In this document: one piece after another, positions 8,039 through 14,973 of the stretch | How the letters are laid out: each line of letters opens with the position of its first letter | Position numbering within the stretch: the stretch's first letter is position 1 | Assembly: GCA_945971355.1 (NCBI GenBank) | Contig: CAMFPD010000011.1 | Location: 1-23,630 of the forward strand | Source: an uncultured Lachnobacterium sp. | GTDB taxonomy: Bacteria > Bacillota > Clostridia > Lachnospirales > Lachnospiraceae | DNA: 23,630 bases | Direction of reading: 5' to 3' | The notes under the pieces: generated by a model | What the model was told of the DNA's origin: nothing | The model's database searches: none | What the model saw: the letters and a program-made list of their open reading frames with translations, nothing else | Position numbers and translations under genes: made by a program

Positions 8039-8070
8039 GTTTTATTCTGCAATTTTTTGCGCATAGATTA

Positions 8071-8099
8071 TTTACCTTTAACATCTAATTATGTAAAAT
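8071..8099 (+). promoter_or_regulatory. Promoter for the coiled-coil gene
   Basis: TTTACC (8071-8076), a 17-bp spacer and TAAAAT (8094-8099) form a plausible sigma-A promoter. The start point near 8106 would lie downstream of the ATG at 8098, which supports the start at 8131. No convincing terminator was found for the upstream Hsp70 gene, so readthrough is also possible. Confidence 0.4.
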
Positions 8100-8130
8100 G
8101 AAATTATACTTAATAGAAAAGGTGAAAAGA

Positions 8131-8988
8131 ATGAGTGCACATGATTCAACAGAAATAATACTGAGACAGTTACATGTACTATTGTCAAAGAGTGAGCCAT
8201 ATAAAAAAGAGCCAAGTAAGGTAATAGTAGATAAACAGCAGATGCTAGATCTGCTGAATGACTTAAACAAAAGTATTTATGATATATATGATGAGTATGA
8301 GCTGACACAGCAGAGCAGGGACAGGGCAGAACGAGAATTCAGAAAAAAAAGTGATGAGATAGTATGGGATGCCAGTCGCAAGGCAGAGGATATATATGCG
8401 GCCTCAGTATTGTATACAGAGGAAGCATTGACAAGAACCTGGGATGTAATTCATAAGACTAATGAATCTATGCAACAGCTGTACGAAAAGATGAACGATA
8501 AGGTGAAGGAGCAGGAGAAGCTTATTAAGAAGAACCAGCTGGAACTTAAAGCTACACTTCAGGATTTAGTTGACACTGAAAAATATCTTACTATCATTGA
8601 AGAAAGAAATCGCGAGATACAAAAACAGAAGGAAGCAGGGAAAGAAAAACGGGAAGTTGTTAGAGAAAAGAATATTTATGCAAATAGACAGACTGAGATA
8701 AAGGTCAACACAGAGTATCTGGAGAAGATGGGATACTCAGTAGATAGTGAACAAACTGAAAACTCGGAGAATACGGAAGAATCAACTTCCAAGGCAGAGA
8801 TAAAAATTAAGGTTAATTCTGACTATAAAAAGGATTCTGATTATAAAAAGGATCAGGAGCTGAGTGACCAATTGGATGCAGAGTATTTTAGAGCACAGGC
8901 CGAAAAGGAAGCAAAAGCTTCGAAAGAGACAAAAGAGATAGCAGACGGAATACACAAAATGTGGAGAAATTTGGTAAATAAAGATTAG
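8131..8988 (+). CDS. Coiled-coil protein following the Hsp70 gene, unknown function
   Basis: This 285-residue protein is highly charged, has no signal peptide or membrane helix, and is predicted to be mostly helical. The region around residues 28-95 (from KVIVDKQQMLDLLNDL to the repeated Ala/Glu-rich helix) resembles the widespread Firmicutes proteins annotated as DivIVA-like or V-type ATPase subunit-H-like coiled coils; this is family-level resemblance only. Residues about 105-190 form a long heptad-rich coil. A Glu/Ser/Thr-rich linker follows with a small tandem repeat DYKKDS-DYKKDQ, then a short C-terminal helix. The start at 8131 is set by AAGGTGA ending six bases upstream; ATG 8098 has no site and overlaps the promoter -10. 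It could be a partner or client of the adjacent Hsp70, but is not recognisable as GrpE or a J-protein. Confidence 0.75.
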   Translation: MSAHDSTEIILRQLHVLLSKSEPYKKEPSKVIVDKQQMLDLLNDLNKSIYDIYDEYELTQQSRDRAEREFRKKSDEIVWDASRKAEDIYAASVLYTEEALTRTWDVIHKTNESMQQLYEKMNDKVKEQEKLIKKNQLELKATLQDLVDTEKYLTIIEERNREIQKQKEAGKEKREVVREKNIYANRQTEIKVNTEYLEKMGYSVDSEQTENSENTEESTSKAEIKIKVNSDYKKDSDYKKDQELSDQLDAEYFRAQAEKEAKASKETKEIADGIHKMWRNLVNKD

Positions 8989-8993
8989 TTAAG

Positions 8994-9031
8994 AGAGACA
9001 GCAAAACAGATGGAGTTGCTGTCTCTTTCTT
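8994..9031 (+). terminator. Rho-independent terminator after the coiled-coil gene
   Basis: Bases 8994-9004 pair perfectly with 9016-9026, giving an 11-bp stem with an 11-base loop and a T-rich tail (TTCTTATT). It starts six bases after the stop codon and cleanly separates the chaperone pair from the downstream two-component system. Confidence 0.85.
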
Positions 9032-9099
9032 ATTATGCTGCCTTCGTAAGTTCATGTTACAGCTGGCATTACATTATAAATATAAGTGCTAAGCTTGAA

Positions 9100-9117
9100 T
9101 TAAACAATTATTAAGAA
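9100..9117 (+). promoter_or_regulatory. Candidate OmpR-family operator (TTAA repeats, 11-bp period)
   Basis: TTAAACA (9100-9106) and TTAAGAA (9111-9117) are imperfect direct repeats exactly 11 bp apart, the one-turn geometry bound by PhoB/PhoP-type regulators. They lie just upstream of a candidate -35 (TTGATA, 9125-9130) and of the response regulator gene, so autoregulation is a reasonable guess. Confidence 0.3.
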
Positions 9118-9124
9118 ACAAATG

Positions 9125-9154
9125 TTGATAATTCTGATATTATTAGACTAAATA
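9125..9154 (+). promoter_or_regulatory. Possible promoter of the OmpR-type two-component operon
   Basis: TTGATA (9125-9130), an 18-bp spacer and TAAATA (9149-9154) give a moderate sigma-A match. The start point would fall almost on the AGGAGG site (9163-9168), which is unusually tight. An alternative is TATAAA at 9075-9080 with a poor -35. Confidence 0.3.
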
Positions 9155-9173
9155 GTGGATTTAGGAGGATGCC

Positions 9174-9866
9174 ATGACAATACTTGTATGTGACGATGAA
9201 AAAGAAATAGTTGAAGCAATAGAAATATACCTTATGCAGGAGGGATATGACGTTGAGAAGGCCTATGATGGGGAAGAGGCATTGGCGATAATGCAGAGTA
9301 AGAAAATAGATTTACTGATTATTGATGTTATGATGCCAAAGCTTGATGGAATAAGAGCAACCCTTCAGATAAGAAAGGCAAGCAGTATACCAATCATAAT
9401 TTTATCAGCAAAAACAGAGGATGCAGATAAAATACTAGGACTTAACGTAGGTGCGGATGATTATGTAACAAAACCATTTAATCCGTTGGAGCTTGTAGCA
9501 AGGGTTAAATCACAGCTTAGACGATATACAACTTTATCGAATAATGATGAGGATAAAGACACTATTTATGAGGCTGGTGGACTTGTAATAAATGATGATT
9601 TGAAGAAGGTCATGGTGGATGGAGAAGAGGTAAGACTTACACCTATAGAGTACAATATTCTGCTTTTACTTATGAAAAACAAAGGAAAAGTTTATTCTAT
9701 CAATCAGATATATGAGAGCATATGGAACGAGGAAGCTATTGGTGCTGATAACACAGTAGCAGTGCATATTCGTCATATAAGAGAAAAAATAGAAATTAAT
9801 CCAAAGGATCCTAGATATCTGAAGGTAGTGTGGGGTGTTGGTTATAAGATAGAGGAGAGCCGATGA
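9174..9866 (+). CDS. OmpR/PhoB-family response regulator
   Basis: This 230-residue regulator has a receiver domain (1-116) with acidic residues D8/D9, phospho-acceptor D51 in LIIDVMMPKLDG, S78 and K100 (VTKPF). A winged-helix DNA-binding domain follows (about 130-228) with HIRHIREKIEINP and the closing VVWGVGYKIE typical of the OmpR/PhoB class. It resembles VanR-like regulators of Firmicutes cell-envelope systems, though no specific function can be assigned. The ATG at 9174 follows AGGAGG with a 5-base gap. It overlaps the next gene by the ATGA tetranucleotide, so regulator and kinase are translationally coupled and almost certainly partners. Confidence 0.95.
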   Translation: MTILVCDDEKEIVEAIEIYLMQEGYDVEKAYDGEEALAIMQSKKIDLLIIDVMMPKLDGIRATLQIRKASSIPIIILSAKTEDADKILGLNVGADDYVTKPFNPLELVARVKSQLRRYTTLSNNDEDKDTIYEAGGLVINDDLKKVMVDGEEVRLTPIEYNILLLLMKNKGKVYSINQIYESIWNEEAIGADNTVAVHIRHIREKIEINPKDPRYLKVVWGVGYKIEESR

Positions 9867-11242
9867 AAGAGTACACTATGGGAAAAAAAGCCGCAGCAAT
9901 ATTAATACATCAGTTGTTTATAATTGTAATGACAGCTGGAATATATGCGGTTGATTATTGTATTAATAATAGGTTGTATTCACAGATATCTGTTTTTACA
10001 ATAACTTCAATTATAGGACTTGCATGCAGCTTTGTGGCACTTGCCTATCTAACTAATGTCACGGGAAGAAAATCTCAGGATGACCCAACAATTTATTATA
10101 ATTTTGTGGATAAAATATATTCGGATATCCTATTGGTGATATTTACTATTGTAATAGTGTGTATATGTTTTATGAGCAGCAAGGTGGGGCAGATAGATTT
10201 TTCATTCTCTGAATTGATTATTGCGGTAGGAACTCTTGCTTATATTATGGATATTGTTTTCCTAACTTTTTATCACAGTATTGTCAGAAAGGTAAAGGGA
10301 AATATATTAGTTACACACAGCCTTGCGTTCAAAATATTTGATTTTTTACGCAGTTTATCAAGAGATAGTGGTTTTCATATCACAACAAGGAATGCCAGAG
10401 AAAACAAACAGATAAAGAACGCGATAGAAATGATAGCAACAGGTGCATTGAACACAAGGCTTGATGTGGAAGAATTCCATGGGCAGAACAAGGAGCTTGC
10501 AGAGGCTGTAAATCATATTAGAGATGGTTTGTCCAGTGCTGTTGAAGAAAGAGTCAAGACAGAAAGAATGAAAGCGGATTTAATTACGAATGTATCACAT
10601 GATATAAAGACACCGCTTACTTCCATAGTAAATTATGTGGAACTGTTAAAACGTGAGAATCTGCAAAACGAAAAGGCTGATAACTATATCAGAATTCTTG
10701 ATGAAAAATCACAGAGACTGAAGCAGCTTACCGAGGACTTGGTGGAGGCATCCAAAATCAGTAGTGGAAATATAAAGCTGGATATGCAGACGTTAAATAT
10801 GGTGGAGCTTCTATATCAGACAGGAGGAGAATTCAACGAGAGATTTGAATCACGTAATCTCACTATAATAACCAAGCTTCCAAATAAGCCAATGATGGTG
10901 AAAGCCGATGGAAGACAGCTTTATAGAACTATAGAAAATCTATATATCAATGCAGCAAAGTATGCACTTGAAAATACAAGGGTATATGTGGAATTAGTAG
11001 AAAATTCTGGTAAGGCAGTTTTTACCATTAAAAATATATCGAAAAATGAATTGCCAATGGATGAGGAGCAGGCCAATGATTTGACGGAACGTTTTGTCAG
11101 AGGCGAGGTGAGCAGAACCACAGAAGGAAGTGGTTTGGGATTATCTATCGCAAAAAATTTGACAAATCTGATGGGTGGAGAATTCAAAATTGAGATTGAT
11201 GGGGATTTATTTATTGCCACCGTATCATATAAAATGGTATAA
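9863..11242 (+). CDS. Membrane sensor histidine kinase, partner of the OmpR-type regulator
   Basis: This 459-residue kinase has four predicted membrane helices (about 9-33, 42-63, 86-106 and 117-139) joined by short loops, with no sizeable extracellular domain, the layout of an intramembrane-sensing kinase. A HAMP-like connector (about 183-232) leads to the dimerisation domain with H246 in NVSHDIKTPL, the N-box around N359 and N363 (ENLYINAAKYA), and the ATP-lid motif GSGLGLSIA (422-430). The start at 9863 overlaps the regulator stop by 4 bp and is preceded by AGGAG (9853-9857). The signal is unknown; envelope stress or an antimicrobial peptide is usual for this architecture. The last 30 codons also carry a strong promoter for the next gene. 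Confidence 0.93.
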   Translation: MKEYTMGKKAAAILIHQLFIIVMTAGIYAVDYCINNRLYSQISVFTITSIIGLACSFVALAYLTNVTGRKSQDDPTIYYNFVDKIYSDILLVIFTIVIVCICFMSSKVGQIDFSFSELIIAVGTLAYIMDIVFLTFYHSIVRKVKGNILVTHSLAFKIFDFLRSLSRDSGFHITTRNARENKQIKNAIEMIATGALNTRLDVEEFHGQNKELAEAVNHIRDGLSSAVEERVKTERMKADLITNVSHDIKTPLTSIVNYVELLKRENLQNEKADNYIRILDEKSQRLKQLTEDLVEASKISSGNIKLDMQTLNMVELLYQTGGEFNERFESRNLTIITKLPNKPMMVKADGRQLYRTIENLYINAAKYALENTRVYVELVENSGKAVFTIKNISKNELPMDEEQANDLTERFVRGEVSRTTEGSGLGLSIAKNLTNLMGGEFKIEIDGDLFIATVSYKMV

Positions 11243-11243
11243 T
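11214..11243 (+). promoter_or_regulatory. Promoter for the hydratase gene, inside the end of the kinase gene
   Basis: TTGCCA (11214-11219), an 18-bp spacer and a perfect TATAAT (11238-11243) with an extended TGG in front form a near-consensus sigma-A promoter. The -10 overlaps the kinase stop codon. Transcription would start near 11250, leaving a leader of about 24 bases that contains the GGAGGT site. Confidence 0.7.
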
Positions 11244-11273
11244 GCTCCATAACTAGAGATGGAGGTAACCGAA

Positions 11274-13559
11274 GTGAAATTATACAAAGATGGAGCATTC
11301 CTGATTCAGGGAAAAGAAGTTGTAATTAATTCGCCTGAGGCAGTGGAAACTGTAAAGAGCAAAACAGGTAAAGAGATAACCGTAGACGAAGCAAAGAAAA
11401 ATACAATTGCATATGGAATTTTGCGAGATCATAACACATCTGGAAATATGGACAAGCTCCAGATTAAATTTGACAAGTTGACATCTCACGATATTACATT
11501 TGTAGGAATTATTCAGACTGCAAGAGCGTCAGGACTTGAAAAATTCCCAATTCCTTATGTTTTGACAAACTGCCATAACAGTCTTTGCGCTGTAGGTGGA
11601 ACTATAAATGAAGATGATCACATGTTTGGTCTCACATGTGCAAAGAAATATGGCGGAATTTATGTTCCACCACATCAGGCCGTAATTCATCAGTTTGCGA
11701 GAGAAATGCTTGCAGGTGGTGGAAAGATGATTCTTGGATCTGATTCCCATACACGTTACGGAGCACTTGGAACAATGGCTGTTGGAGAGGGTGGCCCAGA
11801 GCTTGTAAAACAGCTTCTTGAGCAGACATATGATATTGACAGACCAGAAGTTGTAGGTATCTACCTTACAGGAGAGCCAATTAAGGGTGTAGGACCACAG
11901 GACGTTGCCCTTGCAATTATAGGTGAAGTATTCGGAAACGGATTTGTAAAGAATAAAGTAATGGAGTTTGTTGGTCCTGGAGTATCTAACTTAAGCGTTG
12001 ATTTCCGAATTGGCGTGGATGTAATGACTACAGAGACAACATGTTTATCATCAATCTGGAGAACAGATGACAAGGTTAAGGAATTCTATGAGATTCATGG
12101 ACGCGAGTCTGAGCACAAAGAACTTAATCCAGGTGAAGTTGCATACTATGACAGCTTTATTGAGATAGATTTAAGCCAGATTCGTCCAATGATAGCAATG
12201 CCATTCCACCCAAGTAATACTTACACAATCGATGAACTCAATGCAAATCTCATGGATATCCTCGATGATTGTGAGAAGAGAGCTGAGGTCAGCTTTGATG
12301 GAAAGGTTAAGCTTGATTTAAAGAGCAAGGTTAGAAATGGAAAATTATATGTAGATCAGGGAATCATTGCAGGCTGTGCCGGTGGTGGATTTGAAAATAT
12401 TTGCGATGCAGCAGATATCCTGAAGGGTACATCAATTGGCGCAGATGAGTTTACATTAAGCGTGTACCCAGCATCTACACCTATTTACATGGAGCTTGTT
12501 AAGAATGGTGCGGTAGCAAACTTACTTGCAACAGGTGCAATTGTTAAGACAGCATTCTGTGGACCATGTTTTGGTGCAGGAGATACACCTGCTAACAATG
12601 CATTTTCTATTCGTCATTCAACAAGAAACTTCCCTAACAGAGAGGGTTCTAAGGTTCAGAATGGACAGATTAGTTCTGTTGCGCTTATGGATGCACGTTC
12701 AATTGCAGCAACAGCAGCTAATAAGGGATATTTAACAGCTGCTACAGATATGGATGTTGATTATACAAAACCAAAATATTTCTTTGATAAGACAATATAC
12801 GAGAACCGTGTATTTGACAGCCATGGTGTTGCAGATCCAGATGTTGAAATTCAGTTAGGACCAAATATCAAGGATTGGCCATCAATGAGTGCGCTTCCAG
12901 AGAATATGGTTCTCAAGGTTGTATCAGAAATTCATGATCCAGTAACAACAACAGATGAGCTTATTCCTTCAGGAGAGACATCATCATACCGTTCAAATCC
13001 GCTTGGACTTGCTGAATTTGCACTTTCAAGAAAGGATCCAGAGTATGTAGGCAGAGCAAAAGAAATCCAGAAGGCTCAGAAGGCTATAGAGGCTGGAAAT
13101 TGTGCTGGAGAAGCTGTTCCAGAATTGAAGGCTGTAATGGGTGTTGTGAAGGAACAGTTCCCTAATGTAGGACATGATAACATTGGATTTGGAAGTACAA
13201 TTTTCGCAGTTAAGCCTGGAGATGGTTCTGCACGTGAGCAGGCAGCATCCTGCCAGAAGGTGCTTGGTGGATGGGCTAATATTGCAAATGAATATGCAAC
13301 AAAGAGATATCGTTCAAACCTTATTAACTGGGGAATGCTTCCATTTATTATTGATGAGGGTGAGCTTCCATTTAAGAACCTTGACTATATTTTCCTTCCA
13401 GGAATTCGTCAGGCAATAATTGATAAGAAAACTGAGTTTGAAGCATATGTTGTAAAGGATGGAAAGTTAAACCCATTCACATTAAAGATGGGAGAACTTA
13501 CAGCCGACGAGAGAGAAATCATCTTAAAGGGATGCTTGATAAACTATAATCGTAAATAG
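11274..13559 (+). CDS. Aconitase-family hydratase (aconitate hydratase-like)
   Basis: This 761-residue [4Fe-4S] hydro-lyase belongs to the aconitase superfamily. Visible features are SDSHTRYGALGTMAVGEGG (156-174), the three cluster cysteines C368 (GCAGGG) and C429/C432 (CGPC), the STRNFPNREGS stretch (449-459) matching aconitase SNRNFEGR, and the C-terminal swivel motif GDGSAREQA (649-657) with S652 and R654, equivalents of the catalytic Ser and substrate-binding Arg. Length and some motif variants (AGCAGGG for GSCTN) fit the YbhJ/putative-hydratase branch rather than classical AcnA or AcnB. Citrate/isocitrate interconversion for glutamate synthesis is likely but not proven, since no citrate synthase or isocitrate dehydrogenase gene is adjacent. 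The start is GTG 11274, seven bases after GGAGGT; ATG 11259 overlaps that site. Confidence 0.9.
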   Translation: MKLYKDGAFLIQGKEVVINSPEAVETVKSKTGKEITVDEAKKNTIAYGILRDHNTSGNMDKLQIKFDKLTSHDITFVGIIQTARASGLEKFPIPYVLTNCHNSLCAVGGTINEDDHMFGLTCAKKYGGIYVPPHQAVIHQFAREMLAGGGKMILGSDSHTRYGALGTMAVGEGGPELVKQLLEQTYDIDRPEVVGIYLTGEPIKGVGPQDVALAIIGEVFGNGFVKNKVMEFVGPGVSNLSVDFRIGVDVMTTETTCLSSIWRTDDKVKEFYEIHGRESEHKELNPGEVAYYDSFIEIDLSQIRPMIAMPFHPSNTYTIDELNANLMDILDDCEKRAEVSFDGKVKLDLKSKVRNGKLYVDQGIIAGCAGGGFENICDAADILKGTSIGADEFTLSVYPASTPIYMELVKNGAVANLLATGAIVKTAFCGPCFGAGDTPANNAFSIRHSTRNFPNREGSKVQNGQISSVALMDARSIAATAANKGYLTAATDMDVDYTKPKYFFDKTIYENRVFDSHGVADPDVEIQLGPNIKDWPSMSALPENMVLKVVSEIHDPVTTTDELIPSGETSSYRSNPLGLAEFALSRKDPEYVGRAKEIQKAQKAIEAGNCAGEAVPELKAVMGVVKEQFPNVGHDNIGFGSTIFAVKPGDGSAREQAASCQKVLGGWANIANEYATKRYRSNLINWGMLPFIIDEGELPFKNLDYIFLPGIRQAIIDKKTEFEAYVVKDGKLNPFTLKMGELTADEREIILKGCLINYNRK

Positions 13560-13570
13560 GGGGCCCGTAT

Positions 13571-14842
13571 ATGGAGGATGAAAAAAAGGAAAAGGGTGGA
13601 ACCAAAGAAGAATGGTTACACATGATAAGAATTGGAACTACCGTGTTTGTGACCTTTGTTTTGTGTATATTGTTTTTCTTTATTCTTCTTAGATTTCAGG
13701 GATTTGCCAGTGGTTGGAAAAAAGTAATTAATGCAATGCAGCCAATTATCATTGGACTTGTGCTTGCATATATTCTCAATCCGGTAATGCTGTTTTTACA
13801 GAAAAAGAATTATTCATTCCTATCTAAGAGGATAAAAAAACAAAAAACTGCGGATAAGATTTCCAGAGGTCTTGCAGTTACAGGTTGTATAGTTCTTATA
13901 GTTGGGTTCATAGGTTTGTTGATTGCAGCAGTAGTGCCATCACTTATTTCAAGTGTATCGAGCCTTATAAATACATTGCCATCTGATGTGAAGATGCTGA
14001 TAAACAGAATTCAGAATGGTATATTTGGTGATAGCGAGATTGCTGCAGCAGCAAGTCAGATTATACAGTCATTGACAGATTATGTTGAGAACTTCGCGCA
14101 GAATAAGCTTTTACCACAAGCTCAGACATACATTGCAGAAGTAACATCAGGAGTTTTCTCAGTGGTTAAGGGTGTTGGTAATTTCATAATTGGTATCATT
14201 GTTATGGTGTATGTTATGGCAATTCAGGAGACTCTTACAGGTCAGAGCAAAAAGATAATATATGCTGTGTTTAAACCAAAGACAGGTAACATTATAATCG
14301 AGACTTTTGAGAAGGCAAGTGATATTTTCGGAGGATTTATTACAGGTAAACTTATAGATTCCCTTATTATCGGAGTGATAGCTTACATCGGATGTCTAAT
14401 TTTAAAAATACCATCAGCAGTGTTGGTTGCCGTGATTGTAGGTGTTACAAATGTTATTCCTGTATTCGGTCCGTTTATTGGAGCTATACCAAGTTTAATC
14501 ATTGTAGTTCTGCAAAGCCCATGGCATGCTCTTTATCTGCTTGTATTCATTATAGTTTTACAACAGGTGGATGGTAATATAATTGGACCTAAGATTCTTG
14601 GTTCGTCAACAGGATTATCATCATTCTGGGTAATGTTTTCAATTCTTGTGGGTGGAGGATGTTTTGGATTCCTGGGAATGTTGCTTGGAGTTCCAGTGTT
14701 CGCAGTAATCTATTACATTATCAGAAGAATAGTGAACTATTCCCTTAGAAAGAAAAAATTACCAGAGTCAACCAGAGATTATGTGGAAATGGTTGCCATA
14801 AACGAAAAAACAAATAAGCTTGTATATAAGGAAAAGAGCTGA
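13571..14842 (+). CDS. AI-2E family transporter (UPF0118-type permease)
   Basis: This 423-residue polytopic membrane protein has about seven to eight helices: one near 23-41, one at 58-75, a pair region near 103-127, then a cluster from 198 to 388. The family signature is clear in the second half: GGFITGKLIDS (254-264), GVTNVIPVFGPFIGAIPS (291-308), QVDGNIIGPKILG (332-344) and a Gly-rich C-terminal helix. Members are proposed to export small molecules or ions (TqsA/YdiK, and some Na+/H+ antiporters), so the AI-2 name should not be taken as function. Its AGGGGG site overlaps the stop codon of the upstream hydratase gene and the start is 11 bp downstream, so the two are cotranscribed. The functional link between them is not obvious. 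Confidence 0.93.
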   Translation: MEDEKKEKGGTKEEWLHMIRIGTTVFVTFVLCILFFFILLRFQGFASGWKKVINAMQPIIIGLVLAYILNPVMLFLQKKNYSFLSKRIKKQKTADKISRGLAVTGCIVLIVGFIGLLIAAVVPSLISSVSSLINTLPSDVKMLINRIQNGIFGDSEIAAAASQIIQSLTDYVENFAQNKLLPQAQTYIAEVTSGVFSVVKGVGNFIIGIIVMVYVMAIQETLTGQSKKIIYAVFKPKTGNIIIETFEKASDIFGGFITGKLIDSLIIGVIAYIGCLILKIPSAVLVAVIVGVTNVIPVFGPFIGAIPSLIIVVLQSPWHALYLLVFIIVLQQVDGNIIGPKILGSSTGLSSFWVMFSILVGGGCFGFLGMLLGVPVFAVIYYIIRRIVNYSLRKKKLPESTRDYVEMVAINEKTNKLVYKEKS

Positions 14843-14845
14843 TAA

Positions 14846-14886
14846 AAAAGCACTGATTTAGCAAATAAATCAGTGCTTTTTTTGTC
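14846..14886 (+). terminator. Strong rho-independent terminator after the permease gene
   Basis: A perfect 15-bp stem (14846-14860 with 14866-14880) and a 5-base loop are followed by a continuous T run to 14883. Because the left arm begins with A residues it could act in both directions. It ends the hydratase/permease operon. Confidence 0.95.
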
Positions 14887-14894
14887 TAAGTTTT

Positions 14895-14923
14895 TTGACA
14901 TCTATATTGGGCTATGTTACACT
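14895..14923 (+). promoter_or_regulatory. Near-consensus promoter for the TPR/glgB operon
   Basis: A perfect TTGACA (14895-14900) is 17 bp from TACACT (14918-14923), which carries an extended TG (14915-14916). Transcription would begin near 14930, giving a leader of about 44 bases. This is the best-matching promoter in the window and suggests constitutive expression. Confidence 0.8.
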
Positions 14924-14973
14924 AATACTAGATTATTGCAACTAATTTTAGACTATATATTGAGGTGGCACAG

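Noticed and set aside
7135..8064. Minus-strand open frames opposite the Hsp70 gene
   Set aside because: They are shadows of a strongly conserved plus-strand coding sequence and have no start signals.
8041..8070. Terminator directly after the Hsp70 gene
   Set aside because: The T-rich stretch has no convincing GC-rich stem before it.
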